Positions 22,862 through 34,580 are shown, counted from the first letter of the stretch. The stretch is DNA of 64,000 bases from Sindora glabra (GCA_020226215.1 CM035226.1:62643455-62707454), one strand, 5' to 3'. The notes: a model not told the origin generated them from the sequence alone. Numbers and translations: made by a program.

Positions 22862-23234
22862 AGGAACACGAGGTCCAACACGGCCCGTGTGGTACCCCGT
22901 GTTTCTCAACGAATGAGTGTTCTGGGTTTCGCAAATATACACGAGGTATGACATACCCCGTGTTCTTCCCTGTGTTTCTCTTTGAAAGATGCTAACAGAC
23001 TTCGCAATAGTACACGGGGTATGACATGTCCCGTGTTGTACCCCGTGTTCCTCTCTGGAAGGCTCATGTTCAAAAATCCTTGTCAGTGGTTCAGTCAGTA
23101 AGGTACACGGTGTTAGACACGTCCTATGTTAAACACCATATATCTCACTGGAATGCCATAAAAATCATTAGTTTTTTATTCTAACCAGACAGTGAGGTAC
23201 ACGGGGTATGACACGGCTCGTGTTGTACACCGTG
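22862..23234. repeat. ACACGGGGT/ACCCCGTGT palindrome cluster, internal, inner element
   Basis: Five units start near 22863, 22937, 23010, 23103 and 23196, spaced 73-93 bp. Each has the form ACACGGGGT, TATGACACG, then CCCGTGT and ACCCCGTGT, that is, nested inverted repeats. They are CpG-rich in AT-rich DNA and share their sequence with the LTR U3 cluster. They lie upstream of the leader and intron of the ORF-1-like gene. Confidence 0.85.
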
Positions 23235-23446
23235 TATCTCATTGGATTGCATTTTGAGCTTTTTGTGCACGAAAATGAACAACAAACATGCATATAAGCC
23301 GAATTTACCCCAGAGACAGAGACAAAGTGCAAAAATGAACATCTTAAATCAACAACTAATGACTTATATGCCTCAAACTACTCAGAAACTTAGAATGAAA
23401 ATGGGGAAAAATGAAGATTTAAAAGCAATAAAAATAGAAAAATAAG

Positions 23447-23464
23447 CTTGGGTTGCCTCCCAAG
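23447..23464. other. conserved stem-loop after pol, inner element
   Basis: CTTGGG, loop TTGCCT, then CCCAAG form a perfect six-base stem about 40 bases beyond the pol stop. The same stem-loop occurs in the outer element at 30804-30821. Confidence 0.75.
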
Positions 23465-23504
23465 AAGCGCTTGTTTAAGGTCATAAGCTCGACCTCTGTT
23501 TCAA

Positions 23505-24840
23505 TCATCTTGGAGTTGCCATTATTGGTAGCCCGGCAACATAATGTTTCAATCTCTGGCCATTAACTTTGAAATTGCCGGTGCTTTCACTCCAAATTTC
23601 CACAGCTCCAAATGGATACACCTTCCTCACAAGAAATAGTCCAGTCCACCTTGTTTTGAGCTTCCCTGGAAAGAGCTTAAATCTGGAACTGAACAACAAC
23701 ACCAGGTCTCCTTCATGGAATTCCCTTTTGAGGATGTGCTTTTCATGCCAAGCCTTTATTCGTTCTTTATATATCTTGGCATTGTCGTAAGCTTCATTCC
23801 TTAGTTTTTCAAGTTCAAGAAGTTGAAGCTTTCTTTTCTCCCCAGCAGATTGCAAATCAAAGTTAAGCAACTTTATTGCCCAATATGCCTTGTGTTCAAT
23901 TTCTACTGGCAAATGACAATGCTTCCCATAAATAAGCCTAAATGGTGCCATACCAATGGGAGTCTTGAAAGCAGTCCTGTAGGCCCATAAGGCATCATCC
24001 AACTTGAGTGCTCAATTCCTCCTTGATCTAGACACAGTCTTCTCCAATATGCTCTTGATTTCTCTATTTGAAAGCTCCACTTGCCCACTGATTTGTGGGT
24101 GATACAGAGTAGAGATCTTATGGGTTACACCATACCCTTTCAAAAGCGATTGAAATTGATGGGCAATGAAGTGTGACCCTCCATCACTGATGACGGCCCT
24201 AGGTATCCCGAACCTAGGAAATAACACCTTCTTGAAGAATCGAACTACAACTTTTGCATCACAAGTCCGAGTGACAATTGCTTCAACCCATTTGAAAACA
24301 TAATCAACTGCTACAAGTATATATTTGTTGCTGCAAGAAGGTGGGAATGGTCCCATGAAATCAATTCCCCAGACATCGAATATTTCAACTTCTAAAATGT
24401 TATTCAAAGGCATCTCATGCCTTTTTGATATACTTCCAACTCTTTGGCACTGGTCACATGAAGTGACATAGTGGTGAACATCCTTGAATAGAGTCGGCCA
24501 ATAGAAACCCGCCTGGCTAATCTTTGCAGCTGTTCTTGAAGTGCCGAAGTGTCCTCCATATGGGGAGGAGTGACAATGGAATAGAATGCTAGTAATTTCT
24601 TCCTCAGGCACACACCTTCTAAACAAGCCATCGGCACATCTTCTATAGAGTAGAGGTTCATCCCAAAAGTAGTGTTTCACCTCTACTAAGAACTTCTTTT
24701 TCTGCTGATACCCTGCATCCGGAGGTAAAACACCATTCACAATGTAATTTACATAGTCTGCAAACCATGGGATAGCTAAAAAAGAGATAGCTAATAGATA
24801 ATCATCTGGAAGGGAATTATTTATTGGCATCTCTTTATCT
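23505..24840 (-). pseudogene. pol: integrase, inner element
   Basis: The frame 24830-24012 has the zinc domain (HCHSSPYGGHF, then HHYVTSCDQCQR) and the core D,D,E motifs WGIDFMGPF, ISDGGSHFIA and SGQVELSNRE. A TGA at 24012-24014 (Trp in relatives) separates the C-terminal part, which resumes at 24002 and includes LWAYRTAFKTPIGM, PFRLIYGKHCHLP and the final WSESTGNFKVNGQRLKHYV before the stop at 23505. There is no chromodomain, as expected for the Athila lineage. With one stop in the core it is among the best preserved genes here. Confidence 0.9.
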
Positions 24841-26552
24841 ACCTCATCTCCTAACTCTTGTTACAACCTTGAGAGGTGATCAGCCACAACATTCTCGGTA
24901 CCCTTCTTATCTCGAATTTCTAGATCGAATTCTTGTAACAAAAGAATCCACCTGATTAGGCGAGGTTTAGCTTCTTTCTTGCTTAAAAGGTATCATATTG
25001 CTGCATGATTCGTAAAGACTATCACCTTGGAATCCACTAAATAGGATTAAAATTTATCAACTGCATAAACTATCGTAAGAAGTTCCTTTTCAGTTGTGGC
25101 GTAGTTCAGTTGAGCCTCATCCAAAGTCTTGCTGGCATAGTATATGGCATGAACTTTTCTATCCTTCCTTTGTCCAAGTACCGCTCCTATTGCATAGTCA
25201 CTAGCATCGTACATCACCTCAAATGGTAGATTCCAATCCGGTGCCTGCATATTGGGGCAGAAATCAAGGCTTTCTTCAACTTGCAAAATGCATCCAAACA
25301 ATCTTGATTAAAATCAAAAGCAACATCTTTAGCAAGCAGGTAATTTAAAGGTAATTTTAGAGAAATCTTTGATGAAGCGTCGGTAGAAACTGGCGTGTCC
25401 CAAAAAACTCCTCACTCCCTTCACAGAAGTTGGGGGAGGTAATTTCTCTATGATGTCCACTTTAGCCTTGTCTACCTCAATACCATGCTTGGATACTTGA
25501 TGGCCAAGGACAATCCCTTCTCTTACCATAAAATGGCATTTTTCCTAGTTGAGTACCAAATTTACCTCCTTACATCTCTGCAACACTTGAGATAAATTAG
25601 TCAAGCAGTTATCAAAGGAAGTACCATATATAGAAAAATCATCCATAAAGACTTCCATGATGTTTTCAATAAAATCAGAGAAAATAGCCATCATACAAAG
25701 CTGAAATGTAGCAGGAGCATTACACAAACCAAAAGGCATTCTTCTATATGCAAAAGTGCCATAAGGACATGTAAATGTGGTCTTTTCTTGATCATTTGGA
25801 TGTATAGGAATTTGGAAAAAACCAGAATAACCATCCAAATAACAGAAATGTGAATGCTTAGCTAACATTTCCAAAGTTTGATCTATGAAGGGGAGAGGGA
25901 AATGGTCTTTTCAGGTTGCTTTGTTCAATTTCCTATAATCTATACACATCCTCCAACCCGTGACAGTCCAAGTGGGAATTAGCTCATTATTTTTATTTTT
26001 TACTACAGTTAGCCCCCCTTTCTTAGGAACAACATGTATCAGAATAACCCACTGACTATCTGAAATTGGGTAAATTACCCCAGTATCTAGCAACTTCACT
26101 ATTTCCTTTTTTACAACTTCTTTCATATTTGGGTTCAGCCTTCTTTGATGTTCAATGGAGGGCTTACTATCTTCCTCCATAAATATCTTATGCATGCATA
26201 TTGAAGGACTAATCCCTTTCAAGTCAGAAATTGTGTACCCCAAAGCTTTTTTGTGAGATCTAAGCTGCTTAAGTAATTTTTCTGTTTCAAGAGCAGTTAG
26301 ATTTGCATTTACTATCACAGGATAAGTGGAGTGGGGTCCTAGAAACTCATACCTGAGGGTAGATGGGAGATGTTTCAATTCTACCTTAGGTAGTGTTTCT
26401 TCCTCAGTGGTGGGATTGTTAGACTCCGCTTCCAATGATTTAATTGCTTCAGGGAGGGGAAGTGGTGGGCTTGCTTCTAAAAACTCTGCATATGTAGCAG
26501 TCTCCTCATTTTCAACAATTCCATTTGTGACTAGACATGCTTCAAGTCGATC
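24841..26552 (-). pseudogene. pol: reverse transcriptase and RNase H, inner element
   Basis: The frame 26435-25911 has the RT approach (LNPNMKEVVKKEIVKLLDTG, WRMCIDYRKLN), ending in TGA 25911-25913. After this, 25874-25545 has YLDGYSGFF, FAYRRMPFGL and the catalytic FMDD (about 25651-25638), ending in TAG. A small deletion-rearrangement near 25340 shifts the frame. RNase H is readable at 25301-25047 (YDASDYAIGAVLGQ, TEKELLTIVY) and further stops follow at about 25047, 24992 and 24860. Confidence 0.89.
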
Positions 26553-27842
26553 TTAAAGGCACCTTGTCAGAAGGGTTTCTTTCACAACTTTGTCTAGCAC
26601 ATCAATCCTACATATCGAATCTTCACAAATAGATAATTTAATTAACTCATTCAAATTAAACTCAACCTTTTCATCTCCAACAGATAATGAAAGCCTTCCA
26701 TTTTTTACATCAATCAAAGCACCCGCAGTGGCTAAAAAGGGTCTACCCAAAATGATAGGGATCTGTGTATCCTCTTCCATTTCAAGCATAACAAAATCAA
26801 CAAGAATGAAAAACTTACCAACCTTGATAGGTATATCCTCAAGTATACCTACTGGGTATTTCACTGAATGGTCTGCTAATTGAAGTGAAACTGTGGTGGG
26901 CTTCATTTCTTCTATGTTCAATCTCTTTGCAACCGACAGTGGCATGAGGCTCACACTTGCTCCCAAGTCACACAATGCCCGGTCAATAGGAACATTTCCA
27001 ATCACACAAGGAATGGAGAAGCCACTTGGGTCCTTTAGCTTAGGAGGTAGTTTATTCTAGATGATGGCACTACACTCCTCCGTTAGAGCTACAGTCTCAT
27101 GCTCCTCTAGCTTCCTTTTGTTCGAGAGAATGTCCTTCAAGAACTTTGCATATGACGGCATTTGTGAAAGAGCATCAGTGAAGGGGATATTGATATACAA
27201 CTTCTTCAATACTTCCAAGAACTTTCCAAACTGCTTATCAAGTTTAGCCTTTGCTAGTCTTTGAGGATAAGGGATAGGCGGTTTGTATGGTTCTGGAGGG
27301 ACATATTTTGGCATTTTAGGTAATTCCCCTTCTTTCACTTCAGCATCATCAGGAATTGAAACTTTTTTGCCTTCTTTCTGCTCTTCCCCCACACTTATCT
27401 CTTCTTCACCTTCATGAGTAGCATTTGGAACCTTCAATAGCCTCCCACTTCTAAGAGTTATTGCTTTACAATGCTCCCTAGGATTTGATTCAGGTTGAGC
27501 AGGGAGTTGACCAAAAGCTCTAGAGGAAGAAGCAGAAGCTTGTTGAGCTATTTGGGTTTCCAGCATTTTTTCATGTGTGGCCAATGAGTCAACTTTGAAG
27601 GACAGTTGCCTAATGGAATCTTCCATGGCTTTACCATGCTGCCTAAACTCTTCATTAGTTTTCTCTTGGGAAATGAGAAATTTCTCTAGGAAGCCTTCTA
27701 ATTTAGCAGTGAAAGAGGGTTGAGCTGGTGGGTTGTAAGGTCTTTGGTTTTGAAAATCGGGTGGTGGTGGTGGCGGCTTATTGTGAGTGTTTTGAGTGTT
27801 GTATAGCTGGTTGGGCTTGTAGGATATATTTGGGTAGTTCCT
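26553..27842 (-). pseudogene. pol: gag-pol linker and protease, inner element
   Basis: The frame 27626-27057 holds a short coiled region (MEDSIRQLSFKVDSLATHEK), NPREHCKAITLRSGR and an acidic linker, ending in TAG 27057-27059 (Gln in relatives). The same frame goes on as the aspartic protease 27005-26553, whose active site DLGAS is intact (Asp at 26969-26967), and ends in TAA 26553-26555. No frameshift is needed from 27842 to 26553, only single-codon stops. Confidence 0.88.
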
Positions 27843-28934
27843 TCATGATGGGTTGTAGGTGTTTCCAAAGGGTTCATTCGGATTCTTCTGTCCATACTCA
27901 CTGTTGTGCACATAGTTCACTTGCTCAGTGAAATCCTGCCCCAATGTACACTCAGTTGCCATATAACCTGTCATACCACAAATCTCACAAGGAAGGTCAG
28001 TAGCACCTGTTGCATTTACACTATTAACTTGAAATTTATCAAACTTAGCCATAAGTGCATCTACTTTGCTACCTAGACTTCCTAGTGCATCTACCTTAAC
28101 TGACAAATGATTAAAAGCATCCAATTCATACTTACCTGGAGTTTTCCTTGAAGATCCCCTCTCATTTGACCATTGGTAGTGGTTCAAAGCCATATCCTTA
28201 ATCAAATCATATGCTTCATCCAACCTTTTGTTCATCAAGGCACCTCCAGTAGCAGCATCCACAGTAAGCTTAGTATTATAATTCAAACCATTGTAGAAAG
28301 TATAGAGAACTAGCCATTTCTCTAGCCCGTGATGTGGACATAACCTTAGAAGTTCCTTATATCTATCCCAAGCATCAAATAGAGATTCCCCGTCTCTCTG
28401 AGAAAATATGGTGATTTCATTCCTTAATTGAGTTGTCTTGCTTGGAGGGAAATATCATGACAGAAAAGCCCTTAATAGCTCTTCCTATGTTGTGATAGAT
28501 CCTGCTGGTAAAAAGTGTAGCCACGCCCTTGCTCTATCCCTTAAGGAGAATGGGAAGAGTCTAAGCTTGATAGCATCCGCTGCTACACCATTTATCTTGA
28601 TGGTATCACAGTACTCTAAGAAAATCTGAATATGGAGGTTGGGATCCTCCATTGGTAATCCACCAAACTGGTTTTGCTGCACCATAGACAAAAGAGTTGG
28701 CTTCAATTCGAAGTTGTTAGCCTCAACAGCAGGCCTTCTTATACTGGATTGAAGTCCAATGGCGTCGGGTGCTGCAAATTCTCTAAGAGATCTATTATCC
28801 ATATCTTCAATCACTGGTTCAAGGTCAATTGCCTCTTGGATATGTACTAATTTTTGCTCTCTCCTTCTCCTAAGCAGAGTTCTCTCAATCTTCTGGTCTA
28901 AGTCAAGAATTCCTTCAAGATTTCTCCTTTACAT
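27843..28934 (-). pseudogene. gag: Athila-type gag, inner element
   Basis: The ATG at 28934-28932 is followed at once by TAA (28931-28929) where the outer copy has an Arg codon. The gag domain is readable at 28814-28485 (IKLRLFPFSLRDRARAWL) with stops at 28485-28487 (TAG) and near 28457 (TGA). The C-terminal half at 28286-27843 has MDR-like basic regions and the zinc knuckle at 27989-27948, in which the His codon is TAT (27965-27963), giving C-x2-C-x4-Y-x4-C. It ends with TGA 27845-27843, the same in-frame stop as in the outer copy. Confidence 0.87.
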
Positions 28935-29104
28935 ATACAAAGATTTTCTGCAAAAAGAGTAGATAATACTTGAACAGAACAAAATAAGAAAGAAATACTA
29001 TATATAGATAAGAAAATCAGAACAAGATGAATTAAGAACTAAAAGAAAATGAATTGCCTTGTCTAATTCACTCAAAAGTTTTTGTTAATATCAACTAGTT
29101 GCAA

Positions 29105-29122
29105 TCCCCGGCAACAGCGCCA
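29105..29122 (-). other. primer binding site of inner element
   Basis: On the minus strand TGGCGCTGTTGCCGGGGA begins six bases after the 5' LTR end. It differs by one base from the Athila site complementary to tRNA-Asp. Confidence 0.9.
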
Positions 29123-29128
29123 AAAACT

Positions 29129-30495
29129 TGACGTGATCCCGCAAGTGCACGGGTTTAGTCGAGTTATAGTATAAAAGATATCGTCTCCACAGGGATTGGT
29201 AGTTGAATACTAACTAAATTTTGAGGTAAATTATTTAGGTGTACCGATTGATATTGTGAATTAAAGGTAAAATGCAAAACAGAGCTTGGTTATCAAAAAG
29301 ATTTAATTCAAATGAGATGAAAGCGTACTCAGCTTTAGGGTTCCCTTGTACATTTCATTATGGAATGAAAATAATCCTCTAACTTGGTTTACTGTTAATT
29401 TAGATTGCTGGATTACCAAAAATAAGCTATACCTCATTGCAAGGCTACTAGCTACTAACAAAAAGATTAAGTGCCTAGAATTTTTCTAGTAATCACTCAT
29501 CTAGGTTGCATTAACATTGCTTTAGAATCCATTCTTAGACATTTCATCCTGTGCAAAAGAATCCAATTAGCTTAATTCCTAAGTCTAATTGATATTCCCA
29601 ATGATCATGCAAGGTCCGATTAATTAATTAGTCATTCCAACCTAGAATTAACTAATCTATCACACAAATCCAATATTCCGGAAGTATTGAACTGTTGAAA
29701 TACAAAACAGCATAATCAAATCATAAATCAATAGTAAATCTAGCTAGATTATATAAAAATCAATTCCATAAATCCATAAACAAGTTTACCCCTAGCTGAG
29801 CACTAGGGTTTAGTGTGAAGTTATTACACAACTAGCAGAAAAACCAAAAAACAGAGAGGGAAATCAAACAAATCATGAAGCTCTACAAATTCCTTGCTTG
29901 AATCTTCAATCCTTTGCTCGAATCCAATGTTAGCAGTTACCCTTGGTGACTTTGGGTCTCTCTTAGGGTTTCTACTGATGGCTCCCCTTTCTAATTTTCG
30001 ATTCTCCTCCTCCCTTCTTGATTTTTTCGCACAAAACTTATACGAGTAATGTACACGGGATATGACACGGCCCGTGTTATACCTCGTGTTTCTCTGCAAA
30101 GGTTGAGCAGCATGATACAGGGGGTATGACACTTCCCGTGTTTACTTACGAAGTGTCAAGCAGTATGGTACACGAGGTATGACACGGCCCGTGTTCAACC
30201 CGTGTTCTTCTACGAGCAGCTCAGTGAAGCTTTGAAGCATTCCAGAAAGAAACACGGCCTTCCACATGGGGTTCCCATACCCCGTGTTCTTCGTCAGGTG
30301 AGCAACTTTGCTTCGATTCTCCACAATTTGCATGATTTTGGCTCCGGATCCTTTTCTACTACTCAAATGTGTCACTTCAAAACCTGAAAATAAAATATTG
30401 AGCATTTAAGTATTCTTTTTCAATTAATTTGCACAAGATACTAAGTAAATAAGTGATTGGACACATAAAATTTAAGTACAATTGTGCATTTATCA
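29129..30495 (-). repeat. 5' LTR of inner element
   Basis: It is 1367 bp, the same length as its partner. Two one-base indels (an extra A near 29842, a missing C near 30199) cancel out. The U3 cluster is at about 30052-30290. The TATA-like box is changed (TATACG instead of TATATG on the plus strand, near 30040). Confidence 0.95.
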
Positions 30496-30500
30496 ATACA
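30496..30500. repeat. target-site duplication ATACA, right
   Basis: It is the partner of 18015-18019 and is followed directly by the rest of the outer element's integrase. Confidence 0.95.
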
Positions 30501-30763
30501 AAGAAAGAACAAAGATTTGGCACAACAAGCACATTCTCAAAAGGAAATTCCATGAAGGAGACTTAGTGTTATTATTTAATTCCAGTTTTAAGCTCTTTCC
30601 AGGGAAGCTCAAAACAAGGTGGACTGGGCCATTTCATGTGAAAAAAATGTATCCATTTGGTGCTGTAGAAATTTGGAGTGAGAGCATTGGAAATTTCAAG
30701 ATTAATAGCCAGAGATTAAAATACTATGTTACCGGACTACCGATAATGGCAGCTCCAGACTAA
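30501..30763 (+). pseudogene. pol: integrase C-terminus, outer element, after inner insertion
   Basis: This is the continuation of the gene broken at 18014. It reads HNKHILKRKFHEGDLVLLF, GKLKTRWTGPF and WSESIGNFKINSQRLKYYV, ending in TAA at 30763. The same tail is found in the inner element at about 23765-23505. It is open over its full length. Confidence 0.9.
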
Positions 30764-30803
30764 TTGAAATAGGGGTCGAGCTTATGACCTTAAACAAGCG
30801 CTT

Positions 30804-30821
30804 CTTGGGAGGCAACCCAAG
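30804..30821. other. conserved stem-loop after pol, outer element
   Basis: CTTGGG, AGGCAA, CCCAAG lie 40 bases after the pol stop. The stem and loop are identical to the inner element (opposite strand). Confidence 0.75.
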
Positions 30822-31027
30822 CAAATTTTTCTATTTTTATTACTTTTAATCTTCATTTTTCTCATTTTTTCTTTGAGTTTCTGACTAATTTAAGGCATAT
30901 AAGTTATTGGTTATTGATTTAAGATGCTCATTTGTTGCACTTGGTCTTTGTTTCTGGGTAAATTAGGCATATATGCATTTTTGTTGTTTATTTTCGTGCA
31001 TAGAAGGCTCAAAATGCATTTCAGTAA

Positions 31028-31435
31028 GATACATGGTGTAAAATATGGGGAGTGTCAAACCCCGTGTATCTCACTGTCTGTTTAGTATTGAAATTTTTTG
31101 CATTTAATGGCATTCTAGTGAGATACACGGTGTAGAATATGGGGCATGTCGAACATCGTGTACCTTAGTGATTGAACCAATGATAAGAATTTTTGAACAT
31201 AAGAGCCTTCCAAATAAGAACATGGGAGTCGACACGGGCCGTGTCAAACCCCATGTACTATTGCGAAGTCTTTAAAGAGCCTTCTAACAAGAAACACAGG
31301 GTACAACACGGGGTACATCAGACCCCATGTATTTTTGCGAAAACCCCTCTGTACACTTATTCTTCAGAATACCCATTCGCAGAAGAACACAGGGAACAAC
31401 ACAGGGAACAACACGGGCTGTGTCATACCCCGTGT
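31028..31435. repeat. ACACGGGGT/ACCCCGTGT palindrome cluster, internal, outer element
   Basis: Decayed units occur near 31030, 31120, 31212, 31295 and 31385. Many CpG positions have become TpG or CpA (for example ACATGGTG). Location and order match 22862-23234 of the inner element. Confidence 0.8.
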
Positions 31436-31688
31436 TCCTGGGCAGACGAGCTTTTAATGGCCGAAATTCCTCTATTTTCCTTCATCTTCTTCAGCACCCA
31501 CCGTGACCTATTTTTTCTACACTCATTTTCGGACATTCTTTTCCTAAAATACATCGATTAAAGTGTTTTACTTCGCTATTTGAAGTAATTTTACTATTTT
31601 ATCTTCAATTTAATTGGTCCAATTGCAAGATTTAGGTTCCTTTTGGGCTTCAACTAATAACTTAGAATTTTTCTTTGAAATTCACGAG

Positions 31689-32074
31689 GTAAGAGCCTTT
31701 CCCTTGAATTCTTTGAAGATATTTGCAATTACTTATGTTTATTGAGCTTCAATAAATGGTAGGACTTATAGGAATGTTTATATCCTCAGAATTTTTCTTT
31801 AACTAGATCTTATTGATTGAAGTTAAATCCTTTAGAGTTTAATGTTTACCTGGGGAACCTGATTGCATGATTTACCTCATTTGATTTGCTCATTTACTTG
31901 TATTGATGACATTAAGCTTTGAATTGCACTTCCTTTGACATTGGATAGATATTAGAATTGCTTGTTGAATTTCTAGCCTTGAATTCTACTGATTAACACT
32001 ATCTGAACCTAGAACTATCCAATTTATAGTGAAACTCTCAAAATTCTCTCTCATATTCTAGTTTTCCCTTGCAG
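31689..32074 (+). other. candidate intron before ORF-1-like gene, outer element
   Basis: CACGAG is followed by GTAAGAG (GT at 31689-31690). CCCTTGCAG ends at 32074, and the ATG follows at 32078. The pyrimidine-rich stretch TTTTCCCTT precedes the AG. Borders match those in the inner element, although the intron body differs in length (386 against 353 bp). Confidence 0.65.
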
Positions 32075-32077
32075 ATC

Positions 32078-33254
32078 ATGTCAAAAAGATAGACGATAGC
32101 TGCTAAGAGTACCTTTAAAGGCAGTACTTCTAGAGGGACCTTCTTTAGAGGACCAGCTACCTCTCAACTCCTAGAATTCACAGATAATGCCCATATCCAG
32201 GCATTTAATAGACACAGAGACCGATCATTTGTGGAAGGTCAATACATAGATTAGGCGGTCTTAAGGGAGTTTAGCCTTGAGGACGAGATTAGAGAGCTCA
32301 TCAGTGTAGGTGCTTGGAAGACATTCTTTTAGATCATAAAGCCTACTTATAGAGAACTTACCTTGAAGTTTCTCAGCACCTTCTATCTGGAGAGATACTT
32401 CGGCACTGTTGATTCTGCTAATACAGTGCAATTCCTCCTCGGGAAAGTTATATATTCTATGAGTGTGACCCAACTATCAGTACACATGGCAATTTACTCT
32501 AAAGACTTTGTAGCCACCCCTGAGTATTAGGATATTCTGATAGGACTATCACATGGGACCCAAGAGTGGCAAGTATGGTCCAATATTGCTACCGGGAGCA
32601 CTTATGATCCGATAAAGAGCAAGGCATCTAACCTCCGAAGAGTCACATGGCGAGTCATCCACTTTATTTTCAGTTATACTTTGAGTGGTCGGGGGCATAG
32701 TCACAGAATAGTGAGCACAACTGATATCCTCTTCCTATACAGCATGATATAAAGAGTCCCTATCCACATTGGAGCTACATTTGCACACTTCTTTTCACAT
32801 GGAGAGTATTACTGTCGGTCCATACATTACCAGACTAGTTAGGCAGTTGGGACTCTTTGATCGACCTTATAAATCCCTTTCTATAGTATCCCACATGACC
32901 CCCCTCTGTAAGGGCATTCTTCTAGCTATAGGGATCCAGCTTGTGCAGTAGCCACCCCCTGAGGATGAGCATGATTTTCTTGCAGATGATGGCAATGCTG
33001 ATGCAGCTCTTGATATGGGTCCATCATCTTCTGCGGGCGGAAGAGTTTCATCTGAGGCTTATTTTTGAGATATCTTATTTGGTCAGCAGCAGATTCTGGT
33101 TGAGCTTCAGTGCATATTTGAACATCAGTCGAGAATTGAGGGCCCTTTTGATGACTTGGACAGGAGATCCAGACACATTGAAAGCATGGTTGAGCCCTTT
33201 TTCAAGCTTTTCCATCCCTCTTCCCCAGCTGATCCAAATCCTCTTACTCAGTAA
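32078..33254 (+). pseudogene. ATHILA ORF-1-like gene, outer element
   Basis: It is collinear with 22257-21067 of the inner element. ATG at 32078 is followed by TAG at 32090-32092 and by several more stops (for example near 32254, 32330, 32528 and 32750) and a shift near 32800. Readable segments include EDEIRELISVGAWKTFF, LKFLSTFYLERYFG, HGTQEWQVWSNIATGS and TLSGRGHSHR. The natural end aligns with TAA at 33252-33254. It is more degraded than the inner copy, as expected from its greater age. Confidence 0.8.
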
Positions 33255-34580
33255 CTCAGATTACTTTTTTCTTTTACTTATATATTCTCCTTTTTACTTG
33301 TTCCTCTTTTCTATTCTCATTTATCTTAGTCTGTACTTATATTGGTGATGTACTTTCATTTAATTTTTATTACTTTAATTCTTTCTCTTTTATTTTTAAA
33401 TTTACTCCAAACACAATGATGTGTAAAATTTTTTAAATTTTTTAAGGCAATCTTTTGACTAAAGTGGATTTGTTCATGCCTTGCTCTTTTAATGATTAAC
33501 TAGTAACTTAATAAGGAAAATCTAAAGCTTGAAGTTGAGAGTAATAAGCATAATTGATTCTCGTGAGACTTGAGCCTATTAAGCAACTTTTCACATTAGA
33601 ATTTGAGGCTCATTCTTATTTTCTTGATGGATTATGTCTCACTCTTGACTTTTTGCTCTAGAACTTGTATTTGCTCTTTTTTAGGCTATATTTTATGTAT
33701 TTTGCATGTCAAAAATGATGAGGTCATGTTTCTTCGCCTTTTTTATTTGTTTTGCTTATTTGAATCCCTTCTTTGATTTACCTTAGACTATTTTCAGCTT
33801 TACCCCTAGTTAGACACCTTGAGCCTTGGACCCTCATTTCAAGCCTAGCCCATCCTATGTGCATTCAAAGCCACTGCCCAAGTGAACTTGAACTTCAGAG
33901 TTTAAGGGAACTTAGACACATTGAATGAGTTTGGCTATCACTTAGAGGTTCTTACATAGAGCTGCTCAGTTGGGTAAGTTAATTTATTGTTAATATAAAA
34001 AAATGATGTTAAATAAATAATTTGGGAAGAAGAAGAAGAAAAGCTTGTTAGGAAATAAGAAAGAAAAAAAAGTTTTGTTTGCTGTCATAGAAAAAGTTGA
34101 GGCAAAGAATAGAAGCAAGGCAATATGCTAAGCTGAGCAATGGAACTCGACAGTGGTCAAACTTATGGCCAATGTATCTTTTCCTTTCTCTGACTCTATC
34201 ACTTTTCATCCCTTAATCTTCCTTTCCTCTATCCTCATCATTTTCCCTAATAAAGTCCTCTAATTTGTATGCATTTTATAATATAGTAGTGGGGACTAGA
34301 GTTTTTGCAAGCATATGGTAACATTAAGTCCTGAGCCGATTGATTTAAGAGTATACACAAGCCTTATCTTGAGAGTTTGAGTGAACACTTTACCTGTGAG
34401 ACTCTTCTCTTTTGCTTTTATGCTAAGGATTAACTTATTTTGCTGCTTTATTTTCATTTAGTTGCCTTGCATGACTTGATCCTAATTTCTGATTCACTGA
34501 ATGATTGCCCGATGATATTAATAGAAAAGTGGAGTAAATTTTTGTTCTCTTGCTTCCTTACTCGAGGACGAGCAAGATTC
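33255..34580 (+). other. 3' noncoding region of outer element
   Basis: No gene is seen. The stretch is similar to the inverted 19401-21066 region of the inner element, including a pyrimidine-rich tract at 33240-33400. Confidence 0.6.

Larger units (their letters stand above)
18020..30495 (-). mobile_element. inner Athila-type retrotransposon, complete in structure
   Basis: The 12,476-bp element lies on the minus strand between ATACA duplications. Both LTRs are 1367 bp (18020-19386 and 29129-30495) and differ at about 45 sites by hand count. Read on the minus strand it has PBS, gag, protease, RT-RNase H, integrase, stem-loop, palindrome cluster, intron, ATHILA ORF-1-like gene and PPT. Stops in every gene mean it cannot be autonomous now. 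It belongs to the same family as the outer element, as protein segments are near identical. Confidence 0.95.

Noticed and set aside
22862..23234. Regularly spaced palindromic repeats that might be taken for a CRISPR array
   Set aside because: This is plant nuclear DNA inside a retrotransposon. Units are diverged, spacing is uneven, and the same motifs occur in the LTRs.
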